Positions 17,113-26,562 of a stretch of DNA of 64,000 bases are shown piece after piece. Origin of the DNA: Chryseolinea lacunae. Lineage in GTDB: Bacteria > Bacteroidota > Bacteroidia > Cytophagales > Cyclobacteriaceae. The notes under the pieces were generated by a model. The model saw nothing but the letters and a program-made list of their open reading frames with translations, did no database searches and was not told the origin of the DNA. Each line of letters begins with the position of its first letter. The first letter of the stretch is position 1. The stretch is taken from positions 222,002 to 286,001 of the forward strand of contig NZ_JAERRB010000010.1 in the NCBI RefSeq assembly GCF_016735595.1, in the 5' to 3' direction. A program made the translations under genes and the position numbers.

Positions 17113-20100
17113 ATGCGGCCGTGGATGATCAGGTTATCGGTTTCGTTCTTTTGGGTTGGGATGATCGTTTCCATGCAGGCCTTGGCTGATCCCACGCCGG
17201 ATATCACCTTTATTGAAAACAAAAATCAGTGGCCGGCCAACGTTCAGTTTTCGGCCACCATACCCGGCGGCAACATGGTGTTGCAACGGGGCGGCTTCAG
17301 CTATCGCTTCATCGACCAGGGCAAACTGCAGGCGCTTCACGACCGGTCGCATCACAAACACAGCGAGGCAAACAACCCGACACAAGGCGGCGAAGAACTC
17401 ATTCAGGGCCACGTGGTGGACGTTACGTTTTCGGGTGCAAACCCCGACGCCGTGCCGCATCCCTTCGGACAATCGTCGGCCTATTTCAATTACTTCATTG
17501 GCAACGACCCGGCGCAGTGGGCTTCCGAAGCACATGCCTTTCAGGGAGTACTCTATCCGTCATTCTATGCCGGCATCGATTTGAAAGTATACGGCCTTGG
17601 CCAGCAGGTGAAGTATGACCTGGTGGTGGCACCCTATGCAGACCCGTCGCTGATCAGCATGGTGTATGAAGGCACCGACGCCTTGCTGCTCGACAAAGGA
17701 AATCTCTATGTGAAAACTTCGGTGGCCGATGTGATTGAGCAGCGGCCGGTAGCCTATCAGTTCATCGATGGCAAGCGCGTGGAGGTGAAGTGTGAATTTT
17801 ACCTGGAAGGCAACCGCCTGTCGTTTTGCTTTCCACAAGGCTACGACCCATGCTATGAGCTGGTGATTGATCCCCTGCTGATTTTCTCAACCTATTCCGG
17901 ATCAACAGCCGACAACTGGGGCAGCACGGCTACGCCCGGCGAGCGGGGTACACTCTATTCGGCGGGCGTGACCAGCCGAAACCTGGGCGGATTCTTTCCG
18001 GCTACACCGGGGGCCTTTCAAACCAGCTATGGCGGCGCCTATGATGTGGGACTGTTGAAGTATGACTCCACCGGCAGCACCTTGCTCTATGCTTCACACC
18101 TGGGGGGCGACCTGTCCGAATCGCCACACAGCCTGGTGATGAATGCCAGCCACGAGTTGGTCGTGCTGGGCACCACCAGTTCCATAAACTTTCCGACATC
18201 AGCAACCGCGTTCGACCGCAGCTTCAACGGAGGCACTGCCGTGCAAAACGTGGTGGACTTCGGTCGGGGCACCGACATCTTCCTGAGCCGCGTGAGCAGC
18301 GACGGTAAACAATTGCTTGCCTCAACCTATGTTGGCGGTTCGGCCAACGATGGGCAGAATCCACCCTTCAGTCCGCTCACGCAAAACTATGGCGACGAAC
18401 TTCGCGGCGATGTGATCACCGATGAGTTTGATAATGTGTACATCAGTTCGGTGACTTCGTCGGCAGACTTCCCGGTGCTGAATAGCATCGACAATTCATA
18501 CAACGGTGGGGAGACCGACGCCATTCTGATGAAGCTCAACAAAAACCTTTCGGCCATCACATGGTCAACATTTCTGGGCGGTGCAGACGCGGATGCATCG
18601 CACACCCTGAAGTTTAACAAGGCGGGTGATATTTATATTGCAGGTGGCACAGCCAGCACCGACTTCCCCGTCACTACCGGGTCCTTTCAAACGACCATGG
18701 CGGGTTTTGCCGATGGCTGGATCGCCCGTGTCGATCACGATGGCAGCGCCATTAAGCAAGCGACCTTTACCGGCACACTGGGCTTTGATCAAATCTATTT
18801 CCTGGACCTGAATGAAGACGATGAAGTGTATGTCTATGGGCAGACCACAGGAGCCTTTCTGGTCACTGCGGGCGTGTTTCGCAATGCCAACAGCGGGCAG
18901 TTTGTTCAAAAACTGAATTCGTCACTTTCTTCGGTTGTGTTCTCTACCGTGTTTGGTTCGGGGCGCGGCATACCCGACATATCGCCCACGGCATTTCTGG
19001 TGAACGAGTGCAACAACATCTACATGTCGGGGTGGGGTGGTGCCGTGAACGAGGATCATTGGCCAACCAATTTCAACGGCATGCCCGTGACACCCGATGC
19101 CTACCAGCGCACCACATCGGGTTCGGACTTTTACTTCATGGTGTTGACCGACGATGCATCGCAGTTTCTGTATGGAACCTATCTTGGCGGAACACAATCG
19201 AAGACGCACGTTGATGGTGGCACAAGTCGCTTCGATAAAGGTGGTATTGTCTATCATGCTGTATGCTCTGGTTGTGCCTTCGACAATGCTTCGGGGGGGC
19301 CGTCGTCCGATTTTCCGACCACACCCAATGCCCACTCGCGCACCAACAACAGTCAGAATTGCAACAACGCCGCGTTCAAGTTCGACTTGTCGTCGTTGAA
19401 AGCCCGCATACAATCCAACTCTGTGGCGCTCGATCGCCCGGGCCTCAACGTGGTTTGCATTCCCGACTCTATCGTGTTTCAAAACTTCAGCACCGGCGGT
19501 GAGATTTATGAGTGGGACCTGGGCGACGGTACCAAAATCACAAAGTTCGACACGTCTATGGTGGTGCACCGCTATCAAAACACGGGCACGTACACCATCT
19601 GGCTGAAGGCGATAGACAAAGGCACCTGCATTGGGAAAGATTCCACCAGCACCAAGGTGAACGTGTTCATCGCGAAAGCCAAAGTGCAGGACGACGATGC
19701 CCTTTGCTTCAATGCGTCCTATACGCTGACGGCGAGCGGCGGTGCGGTGTATGCCTGGCAGAGTAAGGATGGAGCCTTTACGTCGGGAGACGCTACCCCA
19801 ACCGTTAGTCCGAAAGACACCACGATCTATTATGTGACGGTGACCGAGGCCACGGGTTGTGTGAAGAAGGACACGGTGCAACTTAACGTGATTCCCCTCA
19901 TTGCACCCGACTTCGAAATAGACCGAACCGCCGAATGTTTTAACCGGCCCGTCATATCCGTTCGCAACCTCACGGACAGCCTCTGGCAAAACGACCGCAT
20001 CTTCTTTGATTTTGGGGATGGCGCAACGTCCGATGGCGAGCAGGAGCAACACGAATATGAGAAAGACGGCATGTATAACGTGAAGCTGGTGGCCGTGCGG

Positions 20101-20418
20101 GAATTTTGTGTGACAGAGAAAGTGGTGCCGACGGCCATATTCAAATTATTGATCCCCAACATCATTACTCCCGGCAAAGCCGATAACACCAACGACAGCT
20201 TCACCATTCAGTATGGTGACGTACCCGGTTTGACACCGGCAGACTACGGCTTCAAAACCTCGGTAGTGATCTACAACCGATGGGGCAAGAAAGTGTTTGG
20301 TGCCGACGACTATCAATACGACTGGGAGGGCGAAGGCCTTGCGGCCGGTGTGTATTATTACGAAGTGACGGTGAGCGACCACGCAACGTGCAAGAGTTGG
20401 GTGCAGGTGGTGAAGTGA
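17113..20418 (+). CDS. exported SBBP/PKD protein with gliding-type T9SS C-terminal domain
   Basis: A surface or secreted protein of about 1100 residues. After a signal peptide (ending near QALADP), an N-terminal DUF7948-like domain begins with FIENKNQWP. Residues 290-760 hold SBBP-type beta-propeller repeats (for example YASHLGGDLSESPHSLVMN and WSTFLGGADADASHTLKF). PKD-like domains follow (YEWDLGDGTKI and FFDFGDGATSDGEQ). The last 90 residues (LIPNIITPGKADNTNDSF, then VVIYNRWGKKVF) form the gliding-motility-associated, type B T9SS sorting domain. ATG at 17113 is chosen over GTG at 17104. No T9SS machinery is in the window. An adhesin-like or matrix role is plausible, not shown. Confidence 0.9.
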   Translation: MRPWMIRLSVSFFWVGMIVSMQALADPTPDITFIENKNQWPANVQFSATIPGGNMVLQRGGFSYRFIDQGKLQALHDRSHHKHSEANNPTQGGEELIQGHVVDVTFSGANPDAVPHPFGQSSAYFNYFIGNDPAQWASEAHAFQGVLYPSFYAGIDLKVYGLGQQVKYDLVVAPYADPSLISMVYEGTDALLLDKGNLYVKTSVADVIEQRPVAYQFIDGKRVEVKCEFYLEGNRLSFCFPQGYDPCYELVIDPLLIFSTYSGSTADNWGSTATPGERGTLYSAGVTSRNLGGFFPATPGAFQTSYGGAYDVGLLKYDSTGSTLLYASHLGGDLSESPHSLVMNASHELVVLGTTSSINFPTSATAFDRSFNGGTAVQNVVDFGRGTDIFLSRVSSDGKQLLASTYVGGSANDGQNPPFSPLTQNYGDELRGDVITDEFDNVYISSVTSSADFPVLNSIDNSYNGGETDAILMKLNKNLSAITWSTFLGGADADASHTLKFNKAGDIYIAGGTASTDFPVTTGSFQTTMAGFADGWIARVDHDGSAIKQATFTGTLGFDQIYFLDLNEDDEVYVYGQTTGAFLVTAGVFRNANSGQFVQKLNSSLSSVVFSTVFGSGRGIPDISPTAFLVNECNNIYMSGWGGAVNEDHWPTNFNGMPVTPDAYQRTTSGSDFYFMVLTDDASQFLYGTYLGGTQSKTHVDGGTSRFDKGGIVYHAVCSGCAFDNASGGPSSDFPTTPNAHSRTNNSQNCNNAAFKFDLSSLKARIQSNSVALDRPGLNVVCIPDSIVFQNFSTGGEIYEWDLGDGTKITKFDTSMVVHRYQNTGTYTIWLKAIDKGTCIGKDSTSTKVNVFIAKAKVQDDDALCFNASYTLTASGGAVYAWQSKDGAFTSGDATPTVSPKDTTIYYVTVTEATGCVKKDTVQLNVIPLIAPDFEIDRTAECFNRPVISVRNLTDSLWQNDRIFFDFGDGATSDGEQEQHEYEKDGMYNVKLVAVREFCVTEKVVPTAIFKLLIPNIITPGKADNTNDSFTIQYGDVPGLTPADYGFKTSVVIYNRWGKKVFGADDYQYDWEGEGLAAGVYYYEVTVSDHATCKSWVQVVK

Positions 20419-20460
20419 GATTGATCGTATCTCCTTGGCCAAAGATCGGTAAGCCACGCC

Positions 20461-20877
20461 CTACGCGTTCGCCTGAGCAAACGCCATCTTCATAAACTTC
20501 CTTACTTCTGCATTAACATCTTCGACGCTTGAAAGACGAAGGTGGTGGTTGTATTGCGACGTGCCTGGCACCTGCGCAATTCTGGTAAAGCAAAGATTGT
20601 CTTCGTAAGGCTTTGGAAACGGAAAAACAACATCAACAAAGTCGCGTCCCAGCCGGGTGATGTAGGCGATGCGGGTTTTGGCCGCCAGTGCAATCATAGA
20701 CTTGGTGGGATGAACCGTGACCGGTCCGATCTTTTGATATTGCTCCACAAAATATCGAAATAACGCCAGTGTGTGCTCGGATTTGTTGTACAGAAAATCG
20801 CCAAGCACCTTGTCGCCACACGAGTGGCTTTGGTTGGCTTTCACAAAGTTTTGACGGCAGAGCGGACAGGTCCACAT
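20461..20877 (-). CDS. DUF5655-like protein with zinc-finger N terminus
   Basis: A 138-residue cytosolic protein. It begins with a zinc-binding motif, WTCPLCRQNFVKANQSHSC, followed by a compact alpha/beta domain (HTLALFRYFVEQYQKIGPV, then HPTKSMIALAAKTRIAYI) that resembles the DUF5655 family. Function is unknown; the fold is related to small domains found near restriction or transport genes elsewhere, but nothing here supports such a role. It converges on the large T9SS protein and is followed upstream, 12 bases away, by a small two-span membrane protein transcribed in the same direction. Confidence 0.78.
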   Translation of the reverse strand: MWTCPLCRQNFVKANQSHSCGDKVLGDFLYNKSEHTLALFRYFVEQYQKIGPVTVHPTKSMIALAAKTRIAYITRLGRDFVDVVFPFPKPYEDNLCFTRIAQVPGTSQYNHHLRLSSVEDVNAEVRKFMKMAFAQANA

Positions 20878-20889
20878 GGCGCAACAATG

Positions 20890-21066
20890 CTATGCAGCAA
20901 ACGAAGTCACGATCAACACCACACCTGCGAGAATACCCAGCAGGATGTCGGTGCGGCGCACCATTTGATAAACAAGGTTGCCCTGTGTTTGCTTCCCTGT
21001 CTTCACAAACAAAAAAACGAACGTGATCAGGAATAGTATTCCGAAGATGAACTTGTAGTATACCAT
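20890..21066 (-). CDS. 58-residue membrane protein with two hydrophobic spans
   Basis: A small ORF (MVYYKFIFGILFLITFVFLF, a basic loop around KTGKQTQGNLVYQMVRRTD, then a second span ending VVLIVTSFAA). AAGGTG lies a few bases before the ATG. Codon use resembles its neighbours and both spans have clean hydrophobicity with a positive loop, which argues for a real gene, probably cotranscribed with the DUF5655-like gene 12 bases downstream. I recognise no family. Confidence 0.55.
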   Translation of the reverse strand: MVYYKFIFGILFLITFVFLFVKTGKQTQGNLVYQMVRRTDILLGILAGVVLIVTSFAA

Positions 21067-21192
21067 AGCACCTTGTGTTTAGGCTATGAAGATAAGAAAA
21101 TCGGAGCGGGGTTCTAAATTTCTTTTTCAGGCCTCGTTGTCGATCGCTTCTAAATCCCGCAAAGGATGGTAAAGAATCTTGTAAAGTAGTGG

Positions 21193-22125
21193 TTAGCTTT
21201 TCGTAGCCTTCTGGGTCGGAAATATTCCAAAGTTAAGAAGCTCTGTGTGTCGCACTACCGAAATGTCGACCATGTTGAGGATGTCTTTTTTGGTAAGCTC
21301 CTTGAACAGCTCCTGCAACGAGTTCATGGGCTTGCCGTTGAAGGCCGTGATGATGTCGCCCTCTTTCACCTGCGACAATGCCGCCGGCGAGTTTGGTTCG
21401 ATGCTCACCACAAACAATCCTTTTTGATTGGGCAGATGGAAATGCCGCAGCACCTTTGGTGTGATGTTCACTTCCTGGAGCATAAAGCCAAGGTAGGCTT
21501 TGAATACTTTTCCGTTCTTGATGATCTGGCTGGCCACCTCTTTCGCGGTGTTGATGTCAACAGAAAAGCTGAGGCCTTGTGCGCCGGTGATGATGGCGGT
21601 GTTCACACCCACCACTTCGCCGTCGGTGTTGATGAGCGGACCGCCCGAGTTGCCGGGGTTGAGGGCGGCATCTGATTGGATCACGTTGTCGACCAGCATG
21701 CCCGACTGCGAGCGTAGTGTGCGACCCAATGCGCCTACCACACCCGTTGTGACGGTGTGCTGATAGCCAAACGGGTTGCCAATGGCAATGACCAACTGAC
21801 CGATTTGCAGTTGCTGCGCATCGCCAAGGGTGGCCACAGAATAGCCGTCGCTATAGATCTTCAGGATGGCCAGATCTGTGTCGGGGTCGGCACCGACAAC
21901 GGTGCCTTCTATTTCGTTTTCGTTGAGGAGCGATACCATAATTTTCTCCGCGCCCTGCACCACGTGGTGGTTGGTGAAGATGAGACCATCGGATGAAAAG
22001 ATGAAGCCTGAGCCTGAACCGGCGGGGCGTAGCTTGCCTTGCACGGTTTTGAATACATCAATTTTGACAACGGCGTTCTTCGCGGTGTTCACAGCCGCGA
22101 TGATCATTTGCGAGAAAGCATCCAT
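21193..22125 (-). CDS. HtrA/DegP-like S1C serine protease with PDZ domain, no signal peptide
   Basis: Trypsin-like protease of the HtrA group. Residues 15-200 show the triad: TNHHVV (His), DTDLAIL (Asp) and the nucleophile Ser in LNPGNSGGPL. One PDZ domain follows (about 215-300; GLFVVSIEPNSPAALSQVKE, GDIITAFNGKPM). At 310 residues it is shorter than DegP and has a single PDZ. The N terminus (MDAFSQMIIAAVNTAKNAV) has neither signal peptide nor membrane anchor, and an in-frame stop lies nine codons upstream of the ATG, so it is probably cytosolic. It is 108 bases downstream of the heme operon's last gene and may be read from it. Confidence 0.88.
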   Translation of the reverse strand: MDAFSQMIIAAVNTAKNAVVKIDVFKTVQGKLRPAGSGSGFIFSSDGLIFTNHHVVQGAEKIMVSLLNENEIEGTVVGADPDTDLAILKIYSDGYSVATLGDAQQLQIGQLVIAIGNPFGYQHTVTTGVVGALGRTLRSQSGMLVDNVIQSDAALNPGNSGGPLINTDGEVVGVNTAIITGAQGLSFSVDINTAKEVASQIIKNGKVFKAYLGFMLQEVNITPKVLRHFHLPNQKGLFVVSIEPNSPAALSQVKEGDIITAFNGKPMNSLQELFKELTKKDILNMVDISVVRHTELLNFGIFPTQKATKS

Positions 22126-22233
22126 ACGCTGAAATTTCAGAGTACGTCCTCAAAAAGCTGCCCAGTTGGTTTGGGTGGAAGATTTGGCTGGTTATTGAAT
22201 GGCGGCAAAGCCAATTTGACAGGAGAGAGGACC

Positions 22234-22620
22234 TTAATAGCCAACTCCCCTGACAAGTTTCCTGGCTTCCAGCACAATCTGCACCTCGGCCGACAGGTCG
22301 GCCAGCTCATCCAACTCGGCATCACTATAAACCAAAAACAGATTGCTGTGCGGACTTGAATAGATGCGGGTGCGACCGTGGGGCAGAGGATTATAGTTTT
22401 CGCGCGAATGACGATAGGAGACCACCCACTCAAAAAAGCGTAGCATCTGCTCTTCATCAAACACCAGGAGCACCGTTTTGTAGGCCACGTTATATTCCTG
22501 GCAGCACGGACACCGGCTCACAAAGCCGTTGCTGGACTCGGTAATGATTTCGCGTTCGGATTTGGAATGCATGGGCGTGGAGGTTAAAAATAGTGAGAGG
22601 TCTTTTTTTAGTTCGGCCAT
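22234..22620 (-). CDS. small Cys-containing protein, DUF6686-like, last gene of the heme operon
   Basis: A 128-residue cytosolic protein. Its middle carries a CPCC knuckle (SRCPCCQEYNVAYKTVLLVF) followed by DEEQMLRFFEWV, a layout resembling DUF6686-type proteins often found next to heme or iron genes in Bacteroidota. Its ATG overlaps the stop of hmuY by one base (TAATG), implying translational coupling. The cysteines could bind metal or heme. I cannot assign a function; the operon context suggests a role in heme or iron homeostasis. Confidence 0.6.
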   Translation of the reverse strand: MAELKKDLSLFLTSTPMHSKSEREIITESSNGFVSRCPCCQEYNVAYKTVLLVFDEEQMLRFFEWVVSYRHSRENYNPLPHGRTRIYSSPHSNLFLVYSDAELDELADLSAEVQIVLEARKLVRGVGY

Positions 22621-23258
22621 TATTTTACAGTAGACTCAAAGTTGCGCGTGCCATCGGGTTGATAGATGTAGCGGAACGTGAAATAGCGCGACAACGGACG
22701 AGTTGCCAGGTCAGCAAACGTGGTGGTGGTAGTCGAGGGATTGCCTTTGTAGTAGCTGATGATTTCTACTTTCACATATTTTCCATCGGCTGTTTTCAAC
22801 ACAATCACTTTGCCGGCGTTGGGAAGAATGGCGTGGTTAGGAACCGATGTTGTGCCGGTGTAGGTATACCAACCGCTGGTGCCGCTGCCCACGATGGCCT
22901 TGGCTGCTTGACTGTCGGCGGTGTAGCCGTCTGCGGGAGCTTCTTTCAGTTCGTCGAAGATACCACTCACAATTTGTCCTTGTGCCTGGCCCGGGCCGCT
23001 CACGCCACCGTTGAGCACGAGCGTGGTGCCGCGAAAACCAATGTCCCATTTGGAGGATACGCTGTCGGTGTTGGCCACCACGGCGCCATTGGCAAAACTG
23101 AACAAGGTAAAGTTTTTGGTGCTTTCCGAATTGAGGTCTTTCACTTCGCTGGCGGTGAGTTTCACAGGTGTATTATCGTCATCGTCGTCGCTGCAGGCAG
23201 TGAACACAGTTAGCGCGAGGAACAACATGGCGGCATTCAATTTCAGAATAGATTTCAT
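22620..23258 (-). CDS. hmuY: HmuY-family heme-binding lipoprotein
   Basis: Surface haemophore of the HmuY family, which captures heme and passes it to a TonB-dependent receptor. The signal ends in LTVFTAC, so Cys22 is the lipidation site, followed by an acidic run (SDDDDDN). The body contains WDIGFRGTTLVLNGG and SGPGQAQG, typical of HmuY proteins, and a C-terminal beta segment (RYFTFRYIYQPDGT). Its gene follows the receptor gene by 27 bases. In Porphyromonas gingivalis HmuY heme ligands are two histidines; equivalent residues cannot be matched by eye here, so the binding mode may differ. Confidence 0.85.
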   Translation of the reverse strand: MKSILKLNAAMLFLALTVFTACSDDDDDNTPVKLTASEVKDLNSESTKNFTLFSFANGAVVANTDSVSSKWDIGFRGTTLVLNGGVSGPGQAQGQIVSGIFDELKEAPADGYTADSQAAKAIVGSGTSGWYTYTGTTSVPNHAILPNAGKVIVLKTADGKYVKVEIISYYKGNPSTTTTTFADLATRPLSRYFTFRYIYQPDGTRNFESTVK

Positions 23259-23285
23259 AATAGTAGAAGTTAAAAAGTGTATAGA

Positions 23286-25439
23286 TTAAAGTGTTGATTT
23301 GTTTTTCTTCGAAAGCGTGAACGCAGCACTCACCCAAAGCAATCGCCCGGGAAGTGTGGGAATGTATTGCGGACTGGAATAGTCTAACAGGTTGTCGCAT
23401 CCGGCTTGCAGGCGCAGCGATTTGCGGATGGTCTTGGCCACAGAGAGATTCACGGTGGCATAGCCCTTCACATATTCGCTGTCGTCGTCCAGGATCACGT
23501 TGTTGTTCATGTCGGCAAAGCCATAACGTCCGCGATAGATGGCGCGCAGGGTGGCGCTCCAGCCGTGGGCTTCGTCGTTGTAGAACAGCTTGGCGTTGAG
23601 CATGTGGCGCGAGCGATTGAACAAGCCGCCATATTCATTTGCTTTCACGCGGCGTGTCACGTTGGTTTCCGGATCGCGTGCATACACTTCGCCAGCGTTG
23701 AGCTGGTCGATCACCGCCTTGTCTTTTGCCACCAGGTATTGATAGCCCAGCGAAAGCGTCAGGTTGTCGGTGGCCATAAAAGACGATTCCATTTCAGCAC
23801 CTTGCGTGAACACCTGGGCCAGGTTGTAGTAGCTGTACACAAACTGTCCGTTGGTTTTGCGCGCCACAGGTTTGGTGTCGATGATGTCGCGGATGTCGTT
23901 GCGAAAAGCATTCAGTGAAACAGAAACACGTTTGGCCGGAACCAGCTTCACACCAAGATTATAGGCACGCGACGATTCCGCTTTCAGCTCGCCAAACGTT
24001 GCGGGGTCGGCCAGCATGGCGTCGATCTGACCGTCTTGTTGCAGGCGCGCAATGCCCTGCAAAAGCTCCTCTGAACCCAGCACGGTGTAGCCCACCGTAG
24101 AGTTGGTGAAGTTGAGGTATAGCTGACGGAAGTCGGGAGCTTTGAACCCCACTCCAAACGAACCGCGCACACTCAGCCAATGGTTCACGTCATACTGCGC
24201 CGATAATTTCGGACTGAACTGCGAACCATAGGCGCTATGCTGATCGAAACGTCCACCGGCCAGCACATTCAACTTCGACAGCGGCTGCCATTCGTATTGC
24301 GCATAGGCATAGTTGGTCTGATAGGTCATCCGGTTGTCGTAGCGCGTTGCCGCCACGCTCTCCCAGATTCTGCCCACACCCAAGGTCACCACGTTGCGTG
24401 TGTTCACAAAATATTCGACCTGCACTTCCGGACGCAGAAACGTTTGATCGAAATAGGTGTCGTCATACACGGCGCCGTCTGTCCGGTAGTTCAGTGTCGA
24501 AGTTGTGCTATATTTTGAATGATAGAACCGGAGCGTTGTCTTCCATTTGTCCGACAGTTTAAAATGCATCACGGGGTTCACGTTCCAGTCTTTCACAGTT
24601 CCCTTGCCATCCAGCAGTGCGATGTCGGAGCCGTCGGCGATGCTGCTCACGCTGCTTTGTGATTCGGTGAAGTAGCGACCCGACAGCGAGAACTTGGTGC
24701 GCGACGACAGGTCGTAAGACACACGCGTCTGGTATGTGTAGTTTGTGAAAGGACTAACCGTTTTCCCATCAGTGTCCGGTGTCAGGTCGTAGCCGTCGGT
24801 GCTGTAGCGGTTTGCAAAGGCGTAGATGCCCAGTTTCTCGCGTTGATAGTTCACGGTGCCGGAGAAATCGGTGGTTTGATTTGCCCCGTAGCGCGTCGTG
24901 ATGGTTCCGCTGGTTCCGGCTGGACGGTCGGTGATGATGTTCACCACACCGGCCAATGCTTCCGATCCATAGAGACTGGAGCTTGGTCCTTTCATGATCT
25001 CTACCTGGCGGATGTTGCCCACAGCAATGCGATTCAGCTCAAGCGTTCCCGCAGCGCGGCCAATGAGTGGTTCGCCGTCGATGAGAATAAGCGTATACTC
25101 CGGCGCGAAGCCCTGCATCTGAATGCCCGTGCCATGATCGCTCACCAGGGTGAGGCCGGTTTGTTCGGCCAGCACGTCGTTCAGGCGAAGCGAGCCCATG
25201 TTCTTGATTTGTTGCTGCGAAATGACGGTGACCGGCACCGGCAATTCAGAAAGCGCCCGCTCGCTGCGGGTAGCCGAGATCACCACAGCATCCAGCTGAC
25301 GCGACGCCAGCGAATCCTGCGCCCGCACAACGGGAATGCTGAGCGCCACCAAACCAAGCGCTAGCATTCCCCGCGTCAACCCCTTCCGATAGGGATCGAC
25401 AGCAAAGGCAACATAAACAGTATCAAAAAATGTAGTCAT
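23286..25439 (-). CDS. hmuR: TonB-dependent heme/hemoglobin receptor
   Basis: Outer-membrane receptor that imports heme using TonB energy. The start at 25439 (MTTFFDTVYV) follows hmuS by five bases; a longer frame to 25667 would overlap hmuS heavily and is not credible. The signal peptide core is MLALGLVALSIPVVRAQ, so translation could also start at 25367. The plug domain (QLDAVVISATRSERALSELP, then IKNMGSLRLNDVLAEQTGL, then GPSSSLYGSEALAGVVNII) precedes a 22-strand-type barrel ending in LWVSAAFTLSKKNKSTL. No CarboxypepD-like N-terminal domain is present, unlike SusC proteins. Specificity for heme is inferred from the flanking hmuS, hmuY and ABC genes. Confidence 0.9.
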   Translation of the reverse strand: MTTFFDTVYVAFAVDPYRKGLTRGMLALGLVALSIPVVRAQDSLASRQLDAVVISATRSERALSELPVPVTVISQQQIKNMGSLRLNDVLAEQTGLTLVSDHGTGIQMQGFAPEYTLILIDGEPLIGRAAGTLELNRIAVGNIRQVEIMKGPSSSLYGSEALAGVVNIITDRPAGTSGTITTRYGANQTTDFSGTVNYQREKLGIYAFANRYSTDGYDLTPDTDGKTVSPFTNYTYQTRVSYDLSSRTKFSLSGRYFTESQSSVSSIADGSDIALLDGKGTVKDWNVNPVMHFKLSDKWKTTLRFYHSKYSTTSTLNYRTDGAVYDDTYFDQTFLRPEVQVEYFVNTRNVVTLGVGRIWESVAATRYDNRMTYQTNYAYAQYEWQPLSKLNVLAGGRFDQHSAYGSQFSPKLSAQYDVNHWLSVRGSFGVGFKAPDFRQLYLNFTNSTVGYTVLGSEELLQGIARLQQDGQIDAMLADPATFGELKAESSRAYNLGVKLVPAKRVSVSLNAFRNDIRDIIDTKPVARKTNGQFVYSYYNLAQVFTQGAEMESSFMATDNLTLSLGYQYLVAKDKAVIDQLNAGEVYARDPETNVTRRVKANEYGGLFNRSRHMLNAKLFYNDEAHGWSATLRAIYRGRYGFADMNNNVILDDDSEYVKGYATVNLSVAKTIRKSLRLQAGCDNLLDYSSPQYIPTLPGRLLWVSAAFTLSKKNKSTL

Positions 25440-25444
25440 GATGG

Positions 25445-26521
25445 TCAGAGAGCAGATAATGATTTCACCACAGCGCGCCACTCGGTCTTCTCGGGAATGC
25501 CGGGTTTGCGCAGACCGAAGAATTGCGCGATCATATTTTTCTCCACGTCGAAAAGTTCGATCGAGGTCACATCGCCTTCGGTTGTAGGCTTGCGCACTAC
25601 CCATGCCGTGTGCACAAGGTCCATGCGCATGTGCATGTTGAAATCGGGATCGAGTATGTTGAGCCATTGTTCAGGACCCGTGTGGCCGCGCTCGAGCACG
25701 CGAATGGTCCGCACTTTCCCCTGATGTATTTGCAGATTGCCACGGTTTCCCGCGAAGATCATGATGGGCAATTTGGTTGCGGAAGCTTCGTCGAGTATCC
25801 GTTTGGGTGTGGTCTTGGGATTGACGCGATAGGTGAAGGTGCCTTCGGCCAACTCCAGGGCATGATAGCGATGCACGTTGTGACGACGCAGCAAACCGAA
25901 GAAGTCGTGTGTGTCTTTCAACTCGCTCCATTCTTTCAGAAATGCTTCGGTGTCTTCAGGACCGTTCTGGGCTTCGGATGCATATGGGGTCACGTCGAGA
26001 TCAGGGTTTTGATCGGCTGCGCGGAAGTCTTGCACGAGACTTTCGTAGGCAGCGACGTCGCTTTTTTCCTGCAGGTATATTTTGGTTACAGCATCGCCGG
26101 CGCCATCAAACACCTGGATGCTTTTCAGGATGCGGTCCGATTTCTCCTCGGTCACAGCAAACGCAAACTTCCAGCCGCTAAAGAACACGCGCGTCTCGAT
26201 GGGGCCGATCACGGTAGCCATGGCACGGGCACCTTCGCCCATCACATCGATTTGTTGAAAGGGACCTTTGTGTTCCAGAATGCACGTGCCGTTGCGCGTG
26301 AGCGACATCACTTTGCCCAGCGTTTTGAAACGGGTGAGCAATTCGGGCCACGGGCCTTGCAAGCGCACAACCTGCTCGCCCGTTTTGGTAGCCAACAGTT
26401 CGGCTTCGCTCACACCCAGATCCTTTGCGGCTTCGCGGATGCGGATGCCAGGCTTTGCATTTTGAATTCCTCTCCAGGCTTCGATGAGGGAGGATGATTT
26501 ACTTTCGGCGATGATGCTCAT
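25445..26521 (-). CDS. hmuS: HemS/HmuS-like heme-handling protein
   Basis: Cytosolic protein of the HemS/ChuS family, which binds and in some members degrades heme after uptake. Two homologous halves are visible: the first has GIRIREAAKDLGVSEAELLA and the segment VMSLTRNGTCILEHKGPFQ; the second has LPIMIFAGNRGNLQIHQGKV and the HMRMDL segment with WVVRKPTTEGDVTSIELFD. His residues in the second half (IHQGK, NMHMR) are candidate axial ligands. Length (358 residues) is typical. It lies between the ABC ATPase and the receptor gene, 41 bases downstream of hmuV. Note that P. gingivalis hmuS names an unrelated CobN-like protein. Confidence 0.9.
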   Translation of the reverse strand: MSIIAESKSSSLIEAWRGIQNAKPGIRIREAAKDLGVSEAELLATKTGEQVVRLQGPWPELLTRFKTLGKVMSLTRNGTCILEHKGPFQQIDVMGEGARAMATVIGPIETRVFFSGWKFAFAVTEEKSDRILKSIQVFDGAGDAVTKIYLQEKSDVAAYESLVQDFRAADQNPDLDVTPYASEAQNGPEDTEAFLKEWSELKDTHDFFGLLRRHNVHRYHALELAEGTFTYRVNPKTTPKRILDEASATKLPIMIFAGNRGNLQIHQGKVRTIRVLERGHTGPEQWLNILDPDFNMHMRMDLVHTAWVVRKPTTEGDVTSIELFDVEKNMIAQFFGLRKPGIPEKTEWRAVVKSLSAL

Positions 26522-26562
26522 GTGTGTTATTCGTTTAGCGTTATTTAATTAGAGTTATTGTT

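Noticed and set aside
25440..25667. N-terminal extension of hmuR by 76 residues
   Set aside because: It would overlap the end of hmuS and contains no signal peptide; the ATG at 25439 follows hmuS by five bases.
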